Shown here piece by piece: positions 1 to 9,496 of a DNA stretch of 64,000 nt. Both the position numbers and the translations under genes were made by a program. The DNA is from Caballeronia peredens. GTDB lineage: Bacteria; Pseudomonadota; Gammaproteobacteria; Burkholderiales; Burkholderiaceae. A model generated the notes under the pieces. It was not told the DNA's origin and did not search any database. It worked only from the letters and a program-made list of their open reading frames with translations. The DNA is taken from positions 1 to 64,000 of the forward strand of contig FCOH02000018.1 in assembly GCA_001544595.2 (NCBI GenBank), given 5' to 3'. Position 1 is the first letter of the stretch. Every line of letters begins with the position of its first letter.

Positions 1-345
1 TATCAACTGACGTGGCAGGCAAAGGCCCAGTTCGAAGACACGCGCGCCACGACAAAGACGAGCGACGCCGCCGATCCCGATGCACTCAACGCGCGCGGAC
101 CGGCCACGCCCGCGCCCGCCGGCATCGCGCATCCGCTGACCTACATGCTGCGCACGGATGTGGGCCGAGGCCCGCTGGAACTGCTGGATCTGCGCGGCTT
201 CACGTTGCCTAGTCGCATCTTCGTGAAGCGCGAAACGGCCGCGCGCAACGTCAAAACCGACGGCCCTCCGCCGCTGCCGAAGTCCGCGCTCGAAGCCGCG
301 AAGCAGGCCGAGACGCCCTTGCCCAATGGCCGGAACGAGCTATGA
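1..345 (+). CDS. tssM: Type VI secretion TssM (IcmF) C-terminus, partial
   Basis: The gene runs in from the left edge, so only about 114 C-terminal residues are visible. They contain the stretch RTDVGRGPLELLDLRGFTLP followed by SRIFV and a proline-rich tail. This resembles my memory of the last beta-rich segment of Burkholderia TssM, the inner-membrane subunit that ties the type VI membrane complex to the baseplate. No other T6SS gene lies downstream, so this would be the end of that cluster. The assignment rests on pattern recall of a short tail; another large secretion protein is possible. Confidence 0.55.
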   Translation, partial: YQLTWQAKAQFEDTRATTKTSDAADPDALNARGPATPAPAGIAHPLTYMLRTDVGRGPLELLDLRGFTLPSRIFVKRETAARNVKTDGPPPLPKSALEAAKQAETPLPNGRNEL

Positions 346-509
346 AAATGACCCGACATGTTTTTAGTCTGCTCTGGGAGACGAGACGCGATGCGCAAAA
401 ACACGGACGCGAGGCGGTTGAATTTCCAGATGCCATGGACGGTGTGCGCGCAACCACCCGCGAGTTTCGGCCGGTCCGAGCGGCAAAGGTCGGCCTGGTA
501 GCCACGTGA
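342..509 (+). other. Possible 55-residue ORF overlapping the tssM stop
   Basis: An ATG overlaps the preceding stop as ATGA and opens a 55-residue frame starting MKMTRHVFSLLWETRRDAQK. The coupling arrangement is suggestive, but I recognise no family and the flanking DNA is decayed. It may be a remnant or chance. Confidence 0.2.
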
Positions 510-619
510 CAAGCCTGGGAACATTCGGTCAACCAACGCGAGGGCGCGGGAGACATCAATCCCTTTGCTGAGCTGGCGTGGACCTGTGCTCAAGCATGCG
601 GGCAACGCAGCGATTGATC

Positions 620-986
620 TGCTTCTCCATGCGCTCGCCGTGTCGCCGGTGAGGTCGCAGTGGATTGAGACGCCTGTCAGATAGGGCAGGCCGCGCGGGA
701 TGCCGAACCGTTTGCTGTCGGCGCGACCGATTGTCCAGCTTTGCCGCTTTTCGATGGCCCCGGTTATTGCGCTCTCGAGGGTGTCCCCGGTGTGCAGAAC
801 GTTCAGGACGTCGTCTGCGAAGTGGCGACCATGCCGACTGTCGAGAAAGACCTGCGCGGCGATCAGTGACTCGCCGGTGGCGTCGGCTAAGCCTTCGATC
901 GCAAGCGGTCAGGCAGCGGCAGCCACATGTTCCATCGTTCCCCAGAATCTCCAGGATTCGTTGGTCGTGGCGGGAAGGGTTTTCAT
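620..986 (-). pseudogene. Remnant of a conserved plasmid/ICE-type hypothetical protein with internal stop
   Basis: Reading the minus strand from 986 gives MKTLPATTNESWRFWGTMEH, then a TGA at 909-911, and the same frame goes on through FLDSRHGRHFADDVLN and GIPRGLPYLTG to SIHCDL. From memory these are hallmarks of a small uncharacterised protein common on proteobacterial plasmids and integrative elements, where the stop position is a tryptophan (AWPLA). One TGG to TGA change explains the break. The C-terminal end also runs on without a clean stop. The function of the intact family is unknown to me. Confidence 0.6.
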
Positions 987-990
987 GTGC

Positions 991-1018
991 GGTGTTTCGT
1001 GTTCGACACTGAAACACC
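991..1018. repeat. Inverted repeat GGTGTTTC / GAAACACC
   Basis: Perfect 8-bp arms (991-998 and 1011-1018) with a 12-nt spacer lie just upstream of the start of the minus-strand pseudogene. It could be a leftover operator of that gene or a weak hairpin. Confidence 0.4.
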
Positions 1019-1090
1019 ATTAACGGTCGTTCATGGCTTGAACGAAGTCGAGATCGCGTCGGAAGTGTCATGAAGTGCTGTAGAGCGCCG

Positions 1091-1300
1091 TCAGATCATG
1101 ATCGCGTCCCCTTGCGTGTCGATTCGCGTCTGATCGGGTGAAATGCGGAAGCGCAAGCCGTCCATCCAGTGGCACGCGGCTTCGTAAGCATTTGGGACGC
1201 AACCGAAGCGAGCGAAGCCGAGGTCAGCCCAGTGGCTCAGGTTCGCGCGGGTGTCAATGAACACCCGCGCGCAATGCCGGCGCGATTCCGCGAGAGACAT
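1091..1300 (-). CDS. Small unknown protein (69 aa), possibly an island remnant
   Basis: The 69-residue frame begins MSLAESRRHCARVFIDTRAN. The composition looks coding: W, H and F are spread through motifs such as SHWADLGFARFG and ACHWMDGLRFRIS, and it is not arginine-swamped like the shadow frames nearby. A GGA precedes the ATG by 6 nt. I do not recognise the family. It sits between the plasmid-type pseudogene and the NRPS gene, so it may belong to the same decayed island. Confidence 0.4.
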   Translation of the reverse strand: MSLAESRRHCARVFIDTRANLSHWADLGFARFGCVPNAYEAACHWMDGLRFRISPDQTRIDTQGDAIMI

Positions 1301-1377
1301 TTCATTCCGCGTTGGAAGCCCGCCGACGCCTGTAGTCTCGACGCCAGCGACGGTTCTTCATTCGCTGCGGTTGCGTG

Positions 1378-4300
1378 TTACAAGTGCGCCGCCTCGGTGC
1401 CGCGCGTATCGGACCTCAGGAAGCCTTCGGCGCGCAAGTAGCGAAGATAAACCCCGATTAGCCTCGAGTAATCGACGCTGAGACTCACATCGGCGCTCGC
1501 CAGGCGGCTAATCGTGCCAATCTGCTCGACCGGCATGTCGTGCCAGGTCAGATCGCCCGTATAGAAGTCGCGCAGGAGCGAGAGCCCGTTGGTCGAATCG
1601 ATCGTTGCGAACCGTTGCTTCCACACGTCCGGCGCCTCCGGCCGCGCACTGAGGCCCGATCTGTCGAGGGCTTCGAACCATTCCCGCTGCGCCATGCTTT
1701 CCGGGTTCTGAAGATTTGCAACCGAGAGCCCTTCGCGCGGATGCAACGCGAGCGCGCAAAGGGCGCGGGCAAGCACATCGACCGGCGTCATTTCGACGGT
1801 TTGCCCCGTCGCCGGGTAGGCGCCGAGTTGAACGCAGCCCTGATTGAACAGCCAGAAGTGATTGTGCTCATAGTTGCTGAAGCCGCTTTCGCTATGACCA
1901 GTCACATTGCCCACGCGCGCGACCGTCGCGGGCAAACCGTATGCGCGGCTGTACGCGGCCACGCGTTGCTCGCTCACCCATTTGCTCAACAAATAGCCAT
2001 TGTCCGATAGCGGGCGCGCCGCATCGATACGCTCTTCGACACGTTGCGCGTCTTTGAGCATCATCGGCACGGACATGGTCGAGACGAAGCACACAGGTTT
2101 CTTGCGCACGGAAAGTGCCAGCCGCAACAGCGCCTCCGTTCCGCCCACATTGGCTGCCTTGAGACTGCCGTAGCCATGCAGATGATGCACGAGCGCGCCA
2201 CAGTGCAGGATGGCATCCCCTTCCTTGGCGAGTCGTTGCCAGTCGGCAGCAGCGAGCCCGAGTCCGGCGTGACTCAGATCGGAGTCGATCACTTCGACAC
2301 GCGAGAAGTCGATCGCAAGTCCCGCGGCCCGCGCTTCTTCAGCAATGCGAGCGAAACCGTCCGCTGGACTGGGGGCGCGTTGCAGACAGAACACTTTCGC
2401 TACCCGCCGGGTCAACTCGTCGAGTAGATGAATGCCGACGAATCCGCTTGCGCCGGTCAGTATCACGCTGTCGATGGTCGACGCATTCCGTTCGTGCCAC
2501 GCGGGCAGGGCCGTGTCGATCACGGCGAGCGGCGCGGCGGCATCGGCCACAGCGCGATCGATATCGTCGGCGCGGTCGTGCGCAGTCAACCCGGTGATCG
2601 TTGGCGCGCGATAGAAAGCGGGCATCGCAAACTCGAGACCGGTTTCGGCGCGCACCCGAGCGTGCATGCGCATGGCGAGTATCGAGTTGCCCCCTAGTCG
2701 GAAGAAGTCGTCATCGCGGCTCACCTGGTCGAGCTTGAGCAGCGCGCACCAAATTGCGGCGATGTCGCTTTCGAGGCCTGCTCGCGGCGGCTCACCGGTC
2801 GACATCGCGGACGGCACGGGCAGCGCTTTCCGATCGATCTTGCCGGAGCCCGAAAGCGGCAAGGCAGTCAATTCGACATAGCGCGTGGGCGCCATGTAAC
2901 TCGGCAGCGTAGCCGCGATGCGCTCACGCAGAATCGCTTCATCGACCTGCGCGCCGGACCGCGGCACAAAGTACGCCGCGATATAGCGCTGTTCGCTTTC
3001 GCCGTGAACCGCGCACGCGGCGCTTTCGACGCCCGGCACGCTCGCCAGTTGGTTTTCGATTTCTCCCAGTTCGATGCGAAAGCCTCGCAATTTGATCTGC
3101 GCATCGTTGCGGCCGAAATACTCGATCGTCCCGTCCGCCAGATAGCGACCCAGATCGCCCGTCCGATACATGCGCGCGTAAGGCTTGCCGGCGACGGGAT
3201 CTGGCACGAAGCGGCTCATGGTGAGCGAAACCTCGTTCTGATAGCCGCGCGCGAGATTATCGCCGCCGATGCAGATTTCGCCTACGCAACCGGGCGGCGC
3301 AAGCTGGTCGAGTGTATTCAGGACGTAGACTTCGTAGCCCGGCAGGGTCTTGCCGAGCACTCGAACGCGGCCTAGCGGCGTGATCTGGCCGCAGGTCGCC
3401 ATGACGGTCGCTTCGGTCGGGCCGTAGAGTGACAGCAGACGCGTACGCGCCGCCCACCAGCGCGCGGCGGTGTCGTCCAGCGTATCGCCACCGAACGCGA
3501 GCATCCGAAGGTCGGGAAGTGGCTGCTTCGGCAAGCCCTGTAGCAGCACGGGTGCAAGAATGGCGTGCGTGACGCGCTCACGTTCGAGCAAACGGTGCAG
3601 CACGTCCGGATCGCGTCGGGCTTCTTCCGGTGCGATAACCAACGTGCCGCCGTGGAGCAGGGCGATGAACATCTCCAGCACGCTCGCATCGAAATTGGTC
3701 GAGGCAACGAGCGTGCCGATGCATCCGGGACCGTATTCGAGGGGCTGCGCCGCGCCATCGATCATCCGCACCACGCTGTGATGCTCGATCAGCACGCCCT
3801 TCGGCTTGCCCGTGGAGCCTGAGGTGTGAATGACATAAGCGAGCGCGTCGGGCGCGACTGCCGGCAACGGATGCGGCGGAGCCGATTGAACGCGCGCGAG
3901 CGTTTCGGCATCGACGCATTGCAGATGCGCGAGGTTTGCCGCGACAAGTCCCGTACGACCTTGCGCATCCGCGATGCACGCGGTCAGCGAGCAATTCGCA
4001 GCGAAGTGCCTCAGCCGTTCGGCGGGATAGGAAGGATCGAGCGGAACGTACGCGCAGCCGGCCTTGAGTACGCCCAGGATCGCGGCGACGAGGAGCGGCC
4101 CTTTCGCCATGGAAAGTCCCACGCATGATCCCGCCGGCAGACGTGCGAGCAGTTGGTTAGCGATCCGGTCGCTGAGGACGTCGAGTTCGTCGTAGCGCAG
4201 CGTTTCATCGTTGAACCGGACGGCAATGTGCTCGCCGTAGTGCGCGGCGACCGATGCGAACCGCGCGGGTATCGAAGTCGGCGCATCGTTCATCGGCGTA

Positions 4301-7300
4301 CCGTGCGAGAAGCCGCCGACCAGCGCGCGCTGCCGCTCGCTCAGATATGACAGTTCGCCGACCAGTGCGTCGGGTTCGTTCGCGGCGGCATCGATGAGCG
4401 TCGCGAGCACCTCGGTCATGCGTTCGGCCGCTTGCGCCTCGATGAGTGAGCCGTCGAATTCCAGGCGGCCATCGATTCCGCCATGCGAATTCATATAGAA
4501 GATCGCGGAGATGTCGGCTTTGGATGTTCGTGAAGGCAACTCTTCGACAGTCATGGTTCCTTCACCGATGCGTCCATTCAGATCGATTCCGCTTTGCAGG
4601 CTGAAAAGCGTGTTGACCGCGCCGATGTCCGCGACACCCGCTTCATATGGCGTAGCCAGCAGATGGTCGCGATCCGCGAGCATTTGCGCTTGCACGGCCG
4701 AGACGAGATCTCCGAAAGGCTCGCGCGGATCGATGCGCATTGTCATGACGGCCATGGACACCAGCATGCCGTATATCGACTCGCTGCCGGGAACATCGCG
4801 TCCGGCCTGCGGGTAGCCGCTTGCGAGCGTGGTTTGATCGGTCAGACGCCACAGCCATATCAGGTGCAGCGCAAAGAGCACCGGCGAGAGCGTTGTGTTG
4901 CGCGTCTGCGCGATACGTCGCAGCTTGTCGGTCTGCACGCGCGTGAGCTGAATCGTCAGCGCGCGATTGGCGTTCGGCGCGCGCGTGCCGGCGTCGAACG
5001 GCAAGTCGACGCGCAGCGGCACGCCCGCGAGCTTGTCCGACCAGTAAGCCCGGGCGCGGGCAAACGGCTGCGAGTCATTCATGCGCGCCATCCACGCACA
5101 GTAATCGAACCAGTTCAGCCGGCGATCACCGAGCGGCTTCCCTTCGTAGAGCGCCGCAAGTTCCTCGAGGAGCAACTTCAGCGACCAGCCGTCGAACGTT
5201 GCGTGATGGATGGTGAAGAGCACCGTGCTTACGCCGCTTTCGACGTCGAGCAGCATGCGCGCGTGCCAGACCGGCGCTTCCGTGAGTCGAACGGGTGAGG
5301 CGAGGCAGGCGTCGAGTTGCGCATCGATGCTTTGCGTGGTCGCGCTTTCGAGCGGGATCGACACGTTCCCGGCTGCGGCCGGCATCAACCGAACGCTGCC
5401 GTCGATATCCGCGAGGTGTGCGCAAAATAGCGGATCGCGCGCGAAGAGGCGCTTGAGCGCCGCGTGCAGCGCGAGGGGATTCACTTCGCGGCTGAAATCG
5501 GCACGCACGACGATGTTATACGCGTTGTCCGCGGGGTCATGGCGAGCGCGGTGAAAGATTGCCTGCGCGATGCCGCTCATGACCGGCACGCCGCTTTGCG
5601 CCTCGACATCGGCGATGAGAGGCGGCAATGCGTCGTGGTCGTCGAGCCCTTCGCGAAGCGCGCGGCAGAACGCGTCGAACGCTGGATGCGCGAGCAGAAG
5701 TCCGGGCTTCACGTTCGCGCCGAGCGCTTCACCGATGCGTTTGCACGCCAGCGTGGCAAGCAGGGAATGCCCGCCCGCATCGAGAAAATGGCTGTGTTCG
5801 TCGATGGATTCGACGGGCACACCCAGCGTGACGGCCCATGCGGTTTGAACCGCGCGCTCAAGCGTATCGAAGTCGCGCCCGGCCGCGTGCGCTGACGATG
5901 CGTTGGGTGCCGGCAGCCGGGTGCGATCCACCTTGCCATTCAAATTGAGCGGCCACGCATCGACGGGAACAAGAAACGCCGGAACCATGTACGACGGCAG
6001 ACGCGTTTCGAGGCGTCGCCGCAATTCCGTGGGCGTCAATCCGCTCGCGCCATACCATGCGACGAGCGCGATATTTCCCTGATGCGCGCACGTGCCGATG
6101 CAGACCGCGTTCACCTCGGGTTGAGCCGCGATGACATGCTCGACCTCGGAGATTTCGATGCGATAGCCGCGCACCTTCACCTGAAAATCGTTGCGCCCGA
6201 GAAATTCGATATCGCTATTCGGCAGAAAGCGGCCAAGATCGCCGGAGCGGTAGATGCGTCCACCGCCGTTGGCGTCGTCGATGAACTTCTGCGCCGTCAG
6301 CTCCGGACGCCGCAGATAACCCCGCGCGACCGATGGGCCGCCGATGCAAATCTCCCCGATCCCGCCGAGCGGCACACCGCGCCCCTGCGCATCGAGCAGA
6401 TGAATGGCGTAGCCCGGCAGCGGGCGTCCCAGCTCATTCGCGAGCTTGCGCCCGCCGAACGTGTTTTCCGTTGCGAGCACCGTGGCCTCGGTCGGGCCGT
6501 AGATGTTCGAAAGGCGCACCACGGCGGACCAGAACCGGACGGTGTCGTCGTCGCTGGCTTCGCCGCCGCAGAGAATCGTCTTCAGATCCGGCAGCGGACG
6601 GCGCGGCAGCAGGCGCAGCACCGCGGGCGGGAGGAACGCATGCGTGATGCGCTCGTCGTCGAGAAACTGGAACATCGCGGACGGGTCCGCCCGAACCGAG
6701 TCGGGTGCGACGATCAGATGTCCGCCATGCGTCAGCGGGTTGAAGATCTCCAGCACGCTCGCGTCGAAATTGACCGACGCGAATTGCAGCCAGCGCGAGC
6801 CCGGCCCGCGGTCATAACGCCCCTCGAGCGATGCGATCATGTGTGCGAGCATGCCGCGCTCGATCACGACGCCCTTCGGCTGGCCCGTGGTGCCGGACGT
6901 GTAGATGACGTATGCAGCGTGTTGCGGACTGGCCTCGCGGCATAGCGCCGTGACAGCCGTGCCGGGCTCTGCCGGTGCGAGCATGTCCTCGATACGAAGC
7001 ATCGGGCATTCGAACGTGCCGCGCACACGGGCTTCGCTGGCGGCGTCGGTGATGACGGCGGCGAGCTTCGCATCGGCCGCCATGAAGCGCAGGCGTTGTT
7101 CGGGCATGAGCGGATCGAGCGGCACATAGCCTGCGTTCGCCGCCAGTACACCGAGGATTGCAGGCACGATGCGCGCGCCGCGCGCGACGCAAACGCCGAC
7201 CAGCGCGTCCGCTGTGACATGCGGCGTCAGTGCATCGGCAATTCGCGCGGCCCCGCGAGCGACGTCCGAATAGGTGAAACGCGCATCGGGGCCGCTCACG

Positions 7301-8670
7301 GCAAGCGTGTCGGCATGTCGGCGCGCGATGTCGTCGAACTGCGCGAGCACGTCGCGCGGCGGGTTGGCGAGCGCCGTGCCGTGTGACCATTCCAGTCGGC
7401 GCGAAGCCAGTTCGGGGGTATCGAAGTCGAGTTGAGAGACCGGTGTGTCGAGTTGCGCCGCGAGCGTCGCCAGCAACGCCACGTAATGCTCGAGCGCAAG
7501 GGCGAGCCCTTGCGCGGATTCCCGATGACGCACGGTTACGTCGAGCGAGATTTCGTCGTCCATGCGCATGTAGATGGCCGTGTCCTCGCGCTCGGGCCTG
7601 CGGCAGAAGCGTCCGAGGAACGTGCTTGCGTGGCCGTCCAGGCGAAGTGCGTTATACGGCATGGTTTCGCGCTCGATGAGCACCGTCGTGGCCCGGTCGT
7701 ATTCCTGATGCACGCGCTTGAGTTCGTCGAGCACGTCGCCGGCGGGGATGTTCGCGTGATAGTCGGCCAATGCAAACCGGGACCTGGCATGCAGGAGAAA
7801 CTGCCGCAGCGTCATGCCCCCGTCGAAATCGCTGCGAATGAAGCGCACCCGTTCGTCGTAGCCGATTTGCCCGAGCGACTGCCGCGTGCCACGCCGATGG
7901 TGTGCAGTGATGATCACGGACTGACGCGCAAGCTTCTGCAACAGTATGTGGAGCGATGTCTGCAGCAGAAACTCGATGCTCAGGTCAAGCGCGCGGGCCT
8001 GCTCCCGAAGTTCACCGGAAAGCGCCTTGCCGAGTGGCACGGTGAAGCTCGATTCGCCCGTTTCACCTTCGATCGAAGGCGGCTGCCATGAGAACGCGCC
8101 ATCGCCCAGTTCGTGCACCCAGAATGCGAGGTCGCGGCGCCACTGCTGCGGTTCGAGCGACGCGCGTTCGGCGTCGAGCACGGCCTGCTGGTCGAGGCTG
8201 ATATCGGCGGCCAGCGCGCCATGGTTGTATGCGTGAGAAATCGCCTCGAACAGTGGTTCGATCGAGAAGCGATCGAGCAACCCCCCGTGACAGGCGAACA
8301 CCAGAAAACTTTGGGTCTTGCCGCGAAGCAGCGTGATGGACCAGGGCGCGCCCGCATCCATGCGGAACGGCTGTGCGCAAAGGGTTTCGATGATGGGCGT
8401 CGCGCTGACTTCGTCCGCGTGCTCGATGTCGATGATCTCGAGTTCGGCGAGCGCTGTCTCGTGAAGCAGATAGCGCGGCCCGTCCTCTCCATGCACCATG
8501 CGCCAGCGCAAAGGCCTGCAGTGCTGTGCGAGCAGCGCGACTGACTGCTTGAGACGCTCGCCGTCCGGAGTGCCTGTGAGACGAAATACCGCGCTCAGAT
8601 TATGAACTTCGGCCAATTGACCCGCGGCGCGGGATTGAGTTCGAGAAAGAGAAAGGATGTCAAATTTCAT
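1378..8670 (-). CDS. Dimodular nonribosomal peptide synthetase, C-A-T-C-A-T-R
   Basis: A 2430-residue assembly line. Domains: C1 (about 1-410), A1 (445-915), T1 (Ser969 in GGHSL), C2 (1030-1445, intact HHATFDG at 1155-1161), A2 (1465-1950), T2 (Ser1996 in GGNSI) and a thioester reductase of extended-SDR type (2065-2425; TGASGFVG at 2072-2079, YLLSK at 2226-2230). The reductase should release the dipeptide as an aldehyde or alcohol using NAD(P)H. C1 has HGGLLDR at 128-134 where active domains have HHxxxDG, so the second His and the Gly are missing. My reading of the binding-pocket codes is DALFLGIVL-K for A1 and DALIAGLVM-K for A2, suggesting hydrophobic residues. The start has GAGGTAAAG a few bases upstream. 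No MbtH, PPTase, exporter or tailoring gene lies nearby. Product unknown. Confidence 0.95.
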   Translation of the reverse strand: MKFDILSLSRTQSRAAGQLAEVHNLSAVFRLTGTPDGERLKQSVALLAQHCRPLRWRMVHGEDGPRYLLHETALAELEIIDIEHADEVSATPIIETLCAQPFRMDAGAPWSITLLRGKTQSFLVFACHGGLLDRFSIEPLFEAISHAYNHGALAADISLDQQAVLDAERASLEPQQWRRDLAFWVHELGDGAFSWQPPSIEGETGESSFTVPLGKALSGELREQARALDLSIEFLLQTSLHILLQKLARQSVIITAHHRRGTRQSLGQIGYDERVRFIRSDFDGGMTLRQFLLHARSRFALADYHANIPAGDVLDELKRVHQEYDRATTVLIERETMPYNALRLDGHASTFLGRFCRRPEREDTAIYMRMDDEISLDVTVRHRESAQGLALALEHYVALLATLAAQLDTPVSQLDFDTPELASRRLEWSHGTALANPPRDVLAQFDDIARRHADTLAVSGPDARFTYSDVARGAARIADALTPHVTADALVGVCVARGARIVPAILGVLAANAGYVPLDPLMPEQRLRFMAADAKLAAVITDAASEARVRGTFECPMLRIEDMLAPAEPGTAVTALCREASPQHAAYVIYTSGTTGQPKGVVIERGMLAHMIASLEGRYDRGPGSRWLQFASVNFDASVLEIFNPLTHGGHLIVAPDSVRADPSAMFQFLDDERITHAFLPPAVLRLLPRRPLPDLKTILCGGEASDDDTVRFWSAVVRLSNIYGPTEATVLATENTFGGRKLANELGRPLPGYAIHLLDAQGRGVPLGGIGEICIGGPSVARGYLRRPELTAQKFIDDANGGGRIYRSGDLGRFLPNSDIEFLGRNDFQVKVRGYRIEISEVEHVIAAQPEVNAVCIGTCAHQGNIALVAWYGASGLTPTELRRRLETRLPSYMVPAFLVPVDAWPLNLNGKVDRTRLPAPNASSAHAAGRDFDTLERAVQTAWAVTLGVPVESIDEHSHFLDAGGHSLLATLACKRIGEALGANVKPGLLLAHPAFDAFCRALREGLDDHDALPPLIADVEAQSGVPVMSGIAQAIFHRARHDPADNAYNIVVRADFSREVNPLALHAALKRLFARDPLFCAHLADIDGSVRLMPAAAGNVSIPLESATTQSIDAQLDACLASPVRLTEAPVWHARMLLDVESGVSTVLFTIHHATFDGWSLKLLLEELAALYEGKPLGDRRLNWFDYCAWMARMNDSQPFARARAYWSDKLAGVPLRVDLPFDAGTRAPNANRALTIQLTRVQTDKLRRIAQTRNTTLSPVLFALHLIWLWRLTDQTTLASGYPQAGRDVPGSESIYGMLVSMAVMTMRIDPREPFGDLVSAVQAQMLADRDHLLATPYEAGVADIGAVNTLFSLQSGIDLNGRIGEGTMTVEELPSRTSKADISAIFYMNSHGGIDGRLEFDGSLIEAQAAERMTEVLATLIDAAANEPDALVGELSYLSERQRALVGGFSHGTPMNDAPTSIPARFASVAAHYGEHIAVRFNDETLRYDELDVLSDRIANQLLARLPAGSCVGLSMAKGPLLVAAILGVLKAGCAYVPLDPSYPAERLRHFAANCSLTACIADAQGRTGLVAANLAHLQCVDAETLARVQSAPPHPLPAVAPDALAYVIHTSGSTGKPKGVLIEHHSVVRMIDGAAQPLEYGPGCIGTLVASTNFDASVLEMFIALLHGGTLVIAPEEARRDPDVLHRLLERERVTHAILAPVLLQGLPKQPLPDLRMLAFGGDTLDDTAARWWAARTRLLSLYGPTEATVMATCGQITPLGRVRVLGKTLPGYEVYVLNTLDQLAPPGCVGEICIGGDNLARGYQNEVSLTMSRFVPDPVAGKPYARMYRTGDLGRYLADGTIEYFGRNDAQIKLRGFRIELGEIENQLASVPGVESAACAVHGESEQRYIAAYFVPRSGAQVDEAILRERIAATLPSYMAPTRYVELTALPLSGSGKIDRKALPVPSAMSTGEPPRAGLESDIAAIWCALLKLDQVSRDDDFFRLGGNSILAMRMHARVRAETGLEFAMPAFYRAPTITGLTAHDRADDIDRAVADAAAPLAVIDTALPAWHERNASTIDSVILTGASGFVGIHLLDELTRRVAKVFCLQRAPSPADGFARIAEEARAAGLAIDFSRVEVIDSDLSHAGLGLAAADWQRLAKEGDAILHCGALVHHLHGYGSLKAANVGGTEALLRLALSVRKKPVCFVSTMSVPMMLKDAQRVEERIDAARPLSDNGYLLSKWVSEQRVAAYSRAYGLPATVARVGNVTGHSESGFSNYEHNHFWLFNQGCVQLGAYPATGQTVEMTPVDVLARALCALALHPREGLSVANLQNPESMAQREWFEALDRSGLSARPEAPDVWKQRFATIDSTNGLSLLRDFYTGDLTWHDMPVEQIGTISRLASADVSLSVDYSRLIGVYLRYLRAEGFLRSDTRGTEAAHL

Positions 8671-9087
8671 TCTTTACCTCATAATTTTTTGAACTACTAA
8701 GCAAATTAATCCCGTGAATCAATAAATCGGCAGATTTGGTCAGCCATGCGATTTCCTTTGATCATGGAATGGAAATTTGCATTGATACTGATCTGGCTAA
8801 GTGCAATAAGTTCATCGTTGTTCTCGGCCGAACACGTTCGAGTGTGTCGCTGCCGTGCAAAAGGCAGTCTGATGGCCGACAGTTGGCCAACATGATTGTT
8901 TGATGGCCCATAGCGATTCATCGAAAAGCGTGGCGTTGTGACTTAACGGGTAGATCACAAAACCACGCGCTCTCTGAGACTTCCGCCTTGTTAAGCCGGA
9001 ATTTGCGGCGCGTCCTCGACCCCTTCTCCCTTTTGCCTTACCTCGCTGGGTGAAAATCTCGACTTCTCATAATTACTAGGAGTCCAT
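8671..9087. promoter_or_regulatory. Upstream region of the NRPS gene, AT-richer
   Basis: About 420 bases without a recognised gene. The part nearest the NRPS is clearly AT-richer than the surroundings, as expected of its promoter, but I could not pick a convincing -35/-10 pair or a lux-type box. It holds a possible 13-codon leader ORF (listed separately). The stretch from about 8930 to 9060 shows nothing I can name. Confidence 0.4.
8706..8747 (-). other. Possible 13-aa leader peptide before the NRPS gene
   Basis: On the minus strand, AAAGGA lies 6 nt before an ATG that encodes MADQICRFIDSRD and a TAA stop, 35 nt upstream of the NRPS start. The ribosome site is better than average. Size and place fit a leader or coupling peptide, but there is no visible codon run or attenuator hairpin. 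Confidence 0.25.
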
Positions 9088-9496
9088 ATAAACATTCGCT
9101 TGCATAACCCGGTGTGCGTTACGCCGCCGTTTTCGTATTACAGCCACAGTGCGTCGACGCCGGCGGGTGCGGGCTGGCTTTATGTGTCGGGCCTGGTGGG
9201 CGTGACGCCCCCACGGGGTAAGCGGATCGAGTCGGCCTGGGATAACCCTCTGGCGGTGCTGGCCGACGCGTGTTTGCCGATCACCGATCTGATCAAAGTT
9301 CGACGGCTTCATCACGCGAGCGGACCTGGTGTCCCTGCATCGCGCGGAGTGTGAGCGAAGGCTCGCCGCCGCCGGTCACGTCGCCGCGACCACGACGGTC
9401 ATCGCCGCCGGCGTAGCGGAGCCGAACGTAATTAACCCGAGGATCCGGGAGCACACGTCATCGAGGATCAGAGAAGGTCGCGCAGTTAGAACGTAG
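9088..9496 (+). pseudogene. RidA/YjgF-family pseudogene
   Basis: RidA-family signature pieces appear in order in two frames: YSHSASTPAG, LYVSGLVGVTP, NPLAVLADACLPITDLIKV, then after a one-base insertion near 9301-9304, GFITRADLVSLHRAE. RidA proteins deaminate reactive enamines or imines; some act in ring-cleavage pathways. At least three lesions are visible. The codon placed 5 nt after AGGAG is ATA, not ATG (9088-9090). A piece of about a dozen residues is missing between VGVTP and the AWDN motif. The third is the frameshift. The usual C-terminal end is not recognisable and the second frame overlaps the 3' end of the convergent gene. Confidence 0.7.

Noticed and set aside
556..1071. 171-residue minus-strand ORF
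   Set aside because: It is Arg-rich and out of frame with the recognisable pseudogene that covers the same bases.
346..1377. T6SS effector/immunity pair downstream of tssM
   Set aside because: The only supported frames are a decayed plasmid-type protein and a 69-aa unknown; no toxin motif.
1378..8670. NRPS as a siderophore synthetase
   Set aside because: No TonB receptor, no hydroxamate or salicylate genes, and no Asp/Ser/Orn-type codes seen; reductive release also argues otherwise.
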